A DNA stretch of 64,000 nucleotides from assembly GCF_030316855.1 (NCBI RefSeq), contig NZ_JASZYR010000005.1:365881-429880 (forward strand), read 5' to 3'. The notes under the pieces were generated by a model. The model had not been told where the DNA came from, made no database searches, and saw only the letters and a program-made list of their open reading frames with translations. Shown in pieces: positions 1-9,000 of the stretch. Position 1 is the first letter of the stretch. Every line of letters starts with the position of its first letter. A program made the translations under genes and the position numbers. Source of the stretch: Variovorax sp. J22P240. Lineage in GTDB: Bacteria; Pseudomonadota; Gammaproteobacteria; Burkholderiales; Burkholderiaceae_C.

Positions 1-3000
1 GTCGCGGATGCCGAGCCCGGGCAGGTTGAGCACGCGCTCCATGGTTTCCATCACGACGCGCTCGCGCTCGTTGCGGGGCAAGACGCGTTCCGTCGTTTCC
101 TGCCGGGTCGCGCTCGGCTTGGGCAGGGCCTTGCGGTCGACCTTGCCGTTGGGCAGCAGCGGAATGGCGTCGAGCGAGACGACGTGCTGCGGCACCATGT
201 ACTGCGGCAGGCGGCTGCGCAGATGGCGGTCCAGCGCCGCGAGGTCGACCGTCGCACCGGGGGAATTCGCGAGGTAGGCCACCAGTCGCACGTCGCCGGG
301 CTGGTCTTCGCGCGTGACCACCACGCTGCGGGCCACGCCGGGTGCCTCGTTGCAGCGCGCCTCGATCTCGCCGAGCTCGATGCGGTAGCCGCGCACCTTC
401 ACCTGGAAGTCGAAGCGTCCCATGTGCTCCAGCAGACCGTCGTTGCGCCAGCGGCCGCGGTCGCCGCTGCGGTAGATCAGCGTGTCCACGCCGTCGATGG
501 CGGTCGTCACGAAGCGCTCCGCCGTGAGTTCGGGGCGATCGAGATAGCCGAGCGTGACGCCCATTCCGCTGATGCAGATCTCGCCCGGCACGCCGATGGG
601 GCAGGGTTGCAGGTTGTTGTCGAGGATCCAGACGCCGGTGTTCGCCATCGGGCGGCCGATCGAGACGCCACGCGCCGCGATGCGCGGCCGCTCCATGCGC
701 CAGACCGTCGACCACACGGTGGTCTCGGTGGGCCCATACAAGTTCCACAGCTCGGAGCTGCGATCCAGCAGTTCGAGCGAGAGGTCCGCTGGCACCGGCT
801 CGGCGCCGATCCAGGCGCGGAAGCCGCGTGCACCCGACCATTGCGCATCGAGCAGCAGCCGCCACATGCCGGGCGTGGCCTGCAAGATGGTGATGGATTC
901 GGATTCGAGCAGCGCGCGCAGGCGGTTGCCGTCCATGGCGACCTCGCGCTGCACGATGACGATCTCGGCGCCCGCCGCCAGCGGCAGCATCACTTCGGGC
1001 ACAGCCATGTCGAAGGACAGCGTGGTCACGGCGGCCAGGCGGTCCTGCGCCGTGATGCCGGGCTCGCGCTGCATGGTCTGCATCAGGTTCGCAACCGCGC
1101 GGTGCGGCACGCACACGCCCTTGGGCTTGCCGGTGGAGCCGGAGGTGTAGATCACGTAGGCCGTGTCCTCGGCCTGCGCGTCCTGGGATCCCGCCGCGAG
1201 CGGCGTTGCCGGCTCGTCGAGCCAGGCGGTCTCGCGGTCGAGCAGGAACACGCGCTGGGCCGCATCGGCGCACCAGTTGACCGGTGCGGCGGCGATCGAC
1301 GATGCGGTCAGCAGCAGTCCCAGGCGCGCATCCTCGGCGTAATAGTCGAGGCGGGCCTGCGGGAAGGCGGGGTCCAGTGGCACGTAGGCGGCGCCGCTCT
1401 TCAGCACGGCGAGCAGGGCCACGAACATGTCGGTGCCGCGGTCCAGGCACAGGCCGACGCGCTGGCCGCGGCCCATGCCGCGTGCGCGCAAGGCGTGCGC
1501 CAGGCGATTCGACCGCACGTCGAGTTCGCGGTAGCTCATGCTTCGCGCGCCGTCGCGCAGGGCCGGCCGCTCGGGCTGCGCGGCCGCATGCGCCACGAAG
1601 CCGGCGTGCATCAGCGGATCGCCTTCGATCGGCGTCGGTGCCGGCTGCAACGCGGTGATCGCACGCGCCTCGTCGGCCGACAGCACCTGCAGCTTGCCGA
1701 CGGCCTGCGCCGGGTCATTCACCACGGAGCGCAGCAGGCATTCGTACATGACCAGCCAGCGGCGCACAGTGGCATCGTCGTACAGGTCGGCGTTGTATTG
1801 CGCCTCCATCTGCATGCCGCCGACCACGGGCGTGATGTTGAGGAAGAGCTCGAAGTTCTCGTAGCGGCGCGCGATGGTGCTCTGCTCGACCTTCAGGTCC
1901 GGGAAGTTGCCGTCGTTGGGCGCCGCATCGCGGTCGACGTTGAACAGCACGTTCACCAGCGGCAGCCGGCTCGGGTCGCGCGGCACTGGCAGCTTCTTGA
2001 GGAGCGAGCCGTAGGTCAGCGTCTGGTGTTCGAAGGCATCGAGCAGCGCGCTGCCCGATTGGCGTGCGAGCGCATCGAAAGGCGCATTCGCGTCGACTGC
2101 CACGCGAATCGGCAGGAGGTTCACGCAGTGGCCCACGAGGTCCGGCATGTCGCTGGGCATCTGCCCCGCGGCGGCGATGCCGACCACCAGATCGTCCTGC
2201 GCCGTCAGCCGGTGGAGCGTCGCGGCAAAGGCGCTGAACATCGTCGCGAAGAGACTGGTGCCCGTTCCCGAGCCGACCTTGCGCAGCCCGTCGATCAGGG
2301 ACTGGTCCAGCACGTGGTCGATGCGGTAGGAGCTGAAGGTGCGAACGGCAGGCCTTGGGCGGTCGAGCGGCAGTTCCAGCACCGGCAGGCTGCCCCCGGC
2401 ATAGCGCGAGAGCCAGTAGTCGATGTGCGTCTGCATGTCGGGGCTCGACGCTTCCTCGGCCTCCCACGTGGCGTAGTCGGAGTAGCGCGCGGCCGGTTCG
2501 AGCGCCGGGCCGGCGCCGGTCTGCTCCGCATAGAGCGCGCCGAGGTCCTCGCTGATGACGCCCCACGACCAGCCGTCGCAGATGGCGTGGTGCGCGGTCA
2601 TCACGAGCACATGGTCGGTCGGAGAGAGCTGATACAGCGCGGCCCGGAACAACGGGCCTTTCTCCAGCAGGAAGGGGTCCTGCACGGCGGCAAGCCCGTC
2701 TTCCTCCAGCCGGCGCTGCTGCGCGGCCGCGTCGAGGTGTCGCAGGTCATGCTGGCCCATCTGCACCGGAGCGGCCTCGCCGATCAGCAACTGGGTGCCG
2801 TCGGGCGAGATCGTCGAGCGCAGGGATTCATGGCGTGCGATCAGCTGGTCGAGTGCCGCGCCCAGCGCGGGCGTGTCCAGCAGGCCCTTGAGGCGAAGCC
2901 GCATCGACTCGTTGTAGGCCAGCGATGCCTGGGGGCTCAGCCGGTCGCCGAGCCAGACTTCGCGCTGCGCTTCGGTCGTCGCGACGATGCGCTCGATCAG

Positions 3001-3069
3001 GCCCACGGCGAACGGGTCGAACTCGTCCACGGCGCTGTCGTCGGAGGGGGTGAGGACGGCTGTGGTCAT
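1..3069 (-). CDS. Non-ribosomal peptide synthetase, C-A-T (3' end outside window)
   Basis: This NRPS module condenses its own amino acid onto the chain delivered by the upstream hybrid synthase. The frame is open for 1023 codons and runs off the left edge. A condensation domain occupies about residues 15-460, with the intact catalytic motif HHAICDG near residue 160. An adenylation domain follows at about 500-980, with core A3 (YTSGSTGKP) near residue 640, A5 (LYGPTE) and A10 (NGKVDRKAL) near residue 973. The last visible residues (ERVLNLPGLGIRD) are the start of a carrier domain. The by-eye ten-residue specificity code is D-M-P-Q-W-G-L-V-W-K, which I cannot assign to an amino acid. The ATG overlaps the TGA of the upstream gene (ATGA), so the two are translationally coupled. 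Release and later modules lie outside the window. Confidence 0.93.
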   Translation of the reverse strand, partial: MTTAVLTPSDDSAVDEFDPFAVGLIERIVATTEAQREVWLGDRLSPQASLAYNESMRLRLKGLLDTPALGAALDQLIARHESLRSTISPDGTQLLIGEAAPVQMGQHDLRHLDAAAQQRRLEEDGLAAVQDPFLLEKGPLFRAALYQLSPTDHVLVMTAHHAICDGWSWGVISEDLGALYAEQTGAGPALEPAARYSDYATWEAEEASSPDMQTHIDYWLSRYAGGSLPVLELPLDRPRPAVRTFSSYRIDHVLDQSLIDGLRKVGSGTGTSLFATMFSAFAATLHRLTAQDDLVVGIAAAGQMPSDMPDLVGHCVNLLPIRVAVDANAPFDALARQSGSALLDAFEHQTLTYGSLLKKLPVPRDPSRLPLVNVLFNVDRDAAPNDGNFPDLKVEQSTIARRYENFELFLNITPVVGGMQMEAQYNADLYDDATVRRWLVMYECLLRSVVNDPAQAVGKLQVLSADEARAITALQPAPTPIEGDPLMHAGFVAHAAAQPERPALRDGARSMSYRELDVRSNRLAHALRARGMGRGQRVGLCLDRGTDMFVALLAVLKSGAAYVPLDPAFPQARLDYYAEDARLGLLLTASSIAAAPVNWCADAAQRVFLLDRETAWLDEPATPLAAGSQDAQAEDTAYVIYTSGSTGKPKGVCVPHRAVANLMQTMQREPGITAQDRLAAVTTLSFDMAVPEVMLPLAAGAEIVIVQREVAMDGNRLRALLESESITILQATPGMWRLLLDAQWSGARGFRAWIGAEPVPADLSLELLDRSSELWNLYGPTETTVWSTVWRMERPRIAARGVSIGRPMANTGVWILDNNLQPCPIGVPGEICISGMGVTLGYLDRPELTAERFVTTAIDGVDTLIYRSGDRGRWRNDGLLEHMGRFDFQVKVRGYRIELGEIEARCNEAPGVARSVVVTREDQPGDVRLVAYLANSPGATVDLAALDRHLRSRLPQYMVPQHVVSLDAIPLLPNGKVDRKALPKPSATRQETTERVLPRNERERVVMETMERVLNLPGLGIRD

Positions 3070-6000
3070 GCTTGGAACTTCATGAATTTGCCTTGGGCGG
3101 TCGGATCGGGAACGAACCATGCGGGCTGGCCGTCCTTGTCACGGCCGAGGCGCGCGTTGGGCACGGGCGGGTTGGACGGGTCGAAGGCCGGCTTCGGCGC
3201 CGCACGGCGCGGCAGCAGTTCGGCCTCCTGCATCTCGGCGATCGATTCCTTGAAGGCGGACTTGATGGTCGCGATGTCCTGCTGCGTGTGCGCGGTCGTC
3301 ATGAAGCAGGGGAAGTTGTCCAGGATGTGCACGCCGCGGCTGCGCATCATGGCGAACAGCAAGTCCTGCAGCGGGTGGTCTTCCAGCCAGCTCACGCGCC
3401 ACAGCGATGAGAAGTAGCGAATCTCGAGAGGCGCGCCGACCTCGCGGCAGAAGGCCGAGAGTTCGTCGGCCATGGCCGCGGTGTGCAGGTTCAGCTGGGT
3501 CTGCAGCTTGTTGTTGTCCTGCTTCAGGTGTTCGAGCGCGGCCTTGGATGCGGCGAGCGCCAGCGGGTGCCGAACGAAAGTGCCGGCGAAGTAGGTCACG
3601 CCCACGGTGGGCACCGAGTCGTCGCCGTACTGCCAGGGGCCGCCATCGAGCGCGTCCATGTAGGTGCGCTTGCCGGCGATCACGCCGACCGGGAAGCCAC
3701 CACCGAGCACCTTGCCGTAGGTCGCGAGGTCGGCGCGGATGCCGAACACGGCCTGCGCGCCGCCCAGGTCGCAGCGGAAGCCGGTGATGACCTCGTCGAA
3801 GATCAGGCAGGTTTCGGACTTCTCCGTGATGGCCCGCACCTCGCGCAGGAACTCGCGCGGCTGGAAGTCGGGCCGGCGGCTCTGCACCGGCTCGACCAGT
3901 ACGGCGGCCAGGTCGTCGGCATTGGCGCGGATGAACTCCAGCGCTTCCGGCGTGCCGTAGTCGAGCACGCGGACGTCGCCGAACATCCCTTGCAGCACGC
4001 CCGGCGCCGCCGACATGCCCTTGGCATTGCGCCCTGCGCGCACCAGCACTTCGTCGAAGGTGCCGTGGTAGGAGCCCGTGAACAGCACCACGGTGCTGCG
4101 GCCGGTGACCGTGCGCGCGATGCGCAGCGCGGCCATCACGGCCTCCGAGCCCGTGTTGCACAGGCCTGCGCGGTCGAAGCCGGTGAGGTCGCACAGAAGT
4201 TGCGTGACGTCGGCCGCGAGCGGATGCTGCGGGCCGATCTCATAGCCCAGGTCCAACTGCTTGCGCACTGCGTCGTTGATGAAGTCCGGCGTCCAGCCGA
4301 AGAGGTTCATGCCGAAGCCGTTCAGCGTGTCGACGTATTCGTTGCCGTCGATGTCCCAGAGGCGTGAGCCCTTGGAGCGCTCGATGACGATCTGGTAGGT
4401 GATCTCCTTGGTCGCGGGACGGAAGCCGTTGACCACGCGCGGATCGGCCATGTGCGGACGGTTGCGCTCGGTGAAGGCCTTGCTGCTGCGCGTGCGCTCC
4501 ACGTAGCGCCGCATGAAGGCCGCCAGGCGCGCCTTCTGCCGTTCGGTCGGCTCCTTGCTCTGCGTGTGGATGCGCGCGATGGCGCCGAAGGCTTTCTTGA
4601 CGTCGTACTTCTGCAGCGGCGCGGCGGGCTCTTCGGTGGCAGCCGGCGTGGGGGAATTGGACGCCGTAGCCGCGGCGGTGGCCATGGGCGTGGGTTGCTC
4701 CGCCACCGATGCCGGCAGCGCTGGGCTGACCGGAACCGTCGGCGCCGCCGACAGCAATGCGAGTTGCTGTTGCATCAATTGCATCTGTTGCGCGATGACC
4801 TGCTGCATCAGGGTGCCGTTGCCCGCCGCAAGGCCAGCCGAGGGCTGAATCGCCGGCATCGCAGGGATCGACATGGCCGCCACCTGTTGAGGCATGGCCG
4901 CCGCCGCTGCGGGTGCCGCCATTGGCACTGCGGCCACGGGTGCTGCCGGGTCGGGTGGCAGCGTGGCATCCAGGAACTCGGCCAGCGCGTCGAAGCTGCG
5001 ATAGCTTTCCATCAGCTGCCGGAAGGTGAGGTTGACCTTGAAGTTCTTCTTGACTTGCAGCGCAGCCTGCGTGAGCGTGAGCGAATCGAGGCCGATCTCG
5101 ACGAAGGGCGCTGCGCCCTCGACGTCGCTCATGTCGACACCCGAGAGGTTCTCGAACAGTTCGCGCAGGCGCGTGACGAGGGATGCACGGCGCGCGGGGG
5201 GCGCGGATGTGGCGACAGCAGCGACAGTCATTGTCAACTCCGAAATCGATGTGGAAGGAGGGGCTGAAAGGGCGGAAAGGTCTGAAGAAGGGGCAAGAGC
5301 GACAGGTGCAACCGGCACGACTGGCGCGGCGGAAGCCGTTGCCATCTCGACCCAGAAGCGCTTGCGCTCGAACGGATAGGTGGGCAGGCGCACGCGATGC
5401 TTGCGCTCGCGCGGATCGAGGGCGCCGAGGTCGATCTCGACGCCTTGCGCCCAGAGACGCCCGGCGGCGAGCCGCCATGCGGCGCTCTCGCCCTGTGCCG
5501 GGTCCGGCAACAGCGACCCGGCAGGTGCGGGCACCGCCTTGGTCGCGTGCTGGCGCACCAGCGTTGCGAGCGTGTTGCGGGGGCCGATCTCGACGAAGAA
5601 CGGATGCGCGAGCTGGCCCAGCACTTCGCGCACGGCGGGCGAGAAGCGAACGGTCTCGCGCAAGTGCCGGGCCCAGTAGTGCGGGTCGGTCGCTTCCTCG
5701 TCCGTCAGCAGGCGGCCCGTGAGCGTCGAATAGATTGGCAGGCTGGGCACCGACAGCGGCGTCTGGCGCACCAGCGCCTCGAAGGGCGCGACGGCGGCGT
5801 CCATCATGGCGGAGTGGAAGGCGTGCGAGGTCTGCAGCGTCTTCGCGACGATGCCCTTGGCCTCCAGCGCGGCGCGCAGGTTCTCGATCGCATCACTCGG
5901 ACCGGCGGCGACGCAGACGGCCGGGCCGTTGTCGGCGGCCAGTGAAATGCCTTCGGGCAGGAGCGGCAGCAGCTCGGCGGCCGCGAGGCGCACCGACAGC

Positions 6001-9000
6001 ATCGTGCCGGCAGGCAGCGCTTGCATCAGCGCGCCGCGCTGTGCCACGAGCCGCGCGGCGTCTTCGAGGCGCATCACGCCGGCCAGCACGGCGGCGGCGA
6101 ATTCGCCCACGCTGTGGCCGATCATGGCGGCCGGCGTCACGCGCAGCGCCATGAGCTGGCGCGCGAGCGCGTATTCGAGTGCGAAGGTGGCCGGCTGCGT
6201 GACCGATGTGGGGGTGAGCGCCGACGCATCGTCCGAGAACATGCGTTCGCGGAGATCGAAGCCCAGCACGTCGTCGAAGGCCTTCAGGCACTCGTCGAAG
6301 GCAGCGCGGAAGACGGCGTCACCGGCGTAGAGGGCGCGGCCCATGCCGGCGTACTGCGCGCCCTGGCCCGGGAACATGAAGACCGGCTTCGGCACCCAGG
6401 CATTGACCGAGCCACCGGCGCGAGCGGGCGAGTCGGCCGTGCGCAATGCCGCGACGGCTTCATCGAAAGACTCGGCGACCACGCAGGCGCGATGCGCGAA
6501 CTGCTTGCGACCGACACGCAGCGTGTGGGCGACGTCGGCCAGCGCGGCATCGCGATGCGTGTCGAGGTGATCGGCCAGGCGGGTCGCCGCCGCGGCGAGC
6601 GCTGCGGGCGACCGGGCGGAAAGGGTCAGCAACTGTGGACCCGTCGCGGCATCGGAGGGCACGCGCAGCGGCGCTTCCTCGATGATCACGTGCGCGTTCG
6701 TGCCACCCACGCCGAAGCTGCTCACACCCGCGCGGCGCGGCGTTGCTTCGCGCGGCCACGGGCGCAGCTGGTCGTTCACCCGGAAGGGCGAGGTGTCGAA
6801 ATCGATGGCCGGGTTCGGCGACTCGTAGTGCAGGCTCGCGGGAATCGCCTCCGCATGCATCGAGAGCGCGGCCTTCATGAGCCCGGCGGCGCCGGCGGCC
6901 GTGACCATGTGGCCGACGTTGCTCTTCAGTGATCCGATGGTGCAGAAGCCGGTATCTGCGGTGTGCGCCGCGTAGGCCCGCGTGAGGCCTTCGACTTCGA
7001 TCGGGTCGCCCATCGGCGTCGCCGTGCCGTGGGTTTCGACGTAGGAAATGCTCCGGGCCTCGACGCCCGCCGATGCCAGCGCGGCCTCGATCACTGCGGC
7101 CTGTCCGTCCACGCTCGGCGCCGTGAAGCTGGCCTTGGCGCCGCCGTCGTTGTTGATCGCCGCACCGCGCAGCACGGCATAGATGGTGTCGCCGTCGGCG
7201 ATCGCGTCGGACAGCCGCTTGAGCAGCACGACCGTCGCGCCGTCGCTGAAGACCGTGCCCTTCGCCTTGGCGTCGAAACTGCGCGTATGGCCGTCGGGCG
7301 ACAGCATCGAGCCTTCGTTGTAGAGGTAGCCGCTGCGTGGCGGGCAGGTGACCGATGCGCCGCCCGCCAGCGCCATCCTGCACTGGCCGGTGCGCAGCGC
7401 ATGGAAGGCTTGCGCCACCGCCACCAGCGAGGTCGAGCACGCGGTGTGCACGCTCACGGCCGGGCCGGTCAGGCTGAGCTTGTTCGCCACGCGGGTCGTG
7501 ATGTAGTCCTTCTCGTTGCCGAGCATCACCTGGAACTCACCGACCATGTCGATCAGGTCCGGGTGCGCCGTCACGTGGCGCTGGAAGTAGGTCGCGTTGT
7601 ACATGCCGCCGTACACGCCCACCGGGCCGGGCGCCTGATCGGGCACGTAGCCACCGCGCTCGAGGCATTCCCAGCAGATCTCGAGGAACACGCGGTGCTG
7701 CGGGTCCATCAGTTCCGCTTCCTTCGGGTTGATGCCGAAGAAGGCTGCGTCGAACTGCTCGATGTCGTCGATCACGCCGCGTGCGCGCACGTAGGCGGGG
7801 TCGGCCCGCAAAGCGGCGCTGACGCCGGCGTCCAGCGTCGCATCGTCGAAGAAAGTGATCGATTCGCGGCCCGCCATCAGGTTGTCCCAGAACTGCTCGA
7901 CGTCCGCAGCACCCGGGAAGCGGCCGGCCATGGCGATCAGCGCGACCGGTTCCATGCCGTGCGTCGCTTGCGGCACTGGCCTGGTGGCCTCGCGCTGCGG
8001 CGCGGCCGCCTCGTTGTCCTGCATCCCGGCGGCCAGGGCCGCGGGCGTGGGCTGGCGAAAGAACAGATTGGTCGAGAGACGGCGTTCGCTGCCGCTCTGC
8101 AGATCCTTCAACACCTTGAGCACCAGCAGCGAATCGCCGCCGAGGTCGAAGAAGTTGTCGTTGCGGCCGACCTGGTCGATACCCAGGGCGCGTGCGAAGG
8201 CCGCGCACACCCTGCGTTCGGCGTCGTCGCGCGGTTCTTCGAAGGTCTGCGCGAGTTCGGGCCGTTGCCTCGGGGGTTCGGGCAGCGCACGGCGATCGAG
8301 CTTGCCGTTGGTCGTGACCGGCAGTTGTTCGAGCCAGACCTGCGCCGCGGGCAGCATTGCTTCGGGCAGGCGCTCGGCGAGGTGTTGGCGCAGGGCCGTC
8401 CACGGCACCTCGGCGCCGCGGGCCACCAGGTAAGCCACCAGGCGAAGCCGGCCAGCCGCGTCGGCACGTGCGATCACCGCGCAGGACTTGATGCCAGAGT
8501 GCGCGAGCAGTGCGGCCTCGACTTCGCCGGTCTCGATCCGATGGCCACGGATCTTGACCTGCCCGTCGATGCGGCCGATGTACTCGATGGTGCCGTCGGG
8601 AAGCCATCGCGCCTGGTCGCCGGTCCGGTAGAGGCGGTCGTCAGGCCCGCCGAACGGATCAGGGATGAACCGCTCCGCGCTCAGGTCGGGCCGCTGCAGA
8701 TAGCCACGCGCCAGGCCGCGTCCGCCGATGCAGAGTTCGCCGACGAGACCGGCGGGCAGCATCGCCATCGTCGGACTCAGCACGCGCAGCGCGGTCTCGT
8801 TGATGGGCAGTCCGATCGGCACCGAGCGAGCGTCGGCCGGCAAGTCGCGCGGAATGCGGTGCGTGGCCGCGAAGGTCGTGCATTCGGTCGGCCCGTAGCC
8901 GTTGATCAGCGTGAGGCCGGGCAGGGCGGCCATCGCGCGCCGCACATGCGGCACCGACAGCGCCTCGCCGCCGGTGAGCAACTGGCGCAGGCCGGCCAGT

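Noticed and set aside
184..3417. Very long open frame on the plus strand across the second NRPS
   Set aside because: It is antisense to a clear C-A module. Its protein is rich in His, Arg, Gln and Val with no domain, as expected from high-GC codons read backwards.
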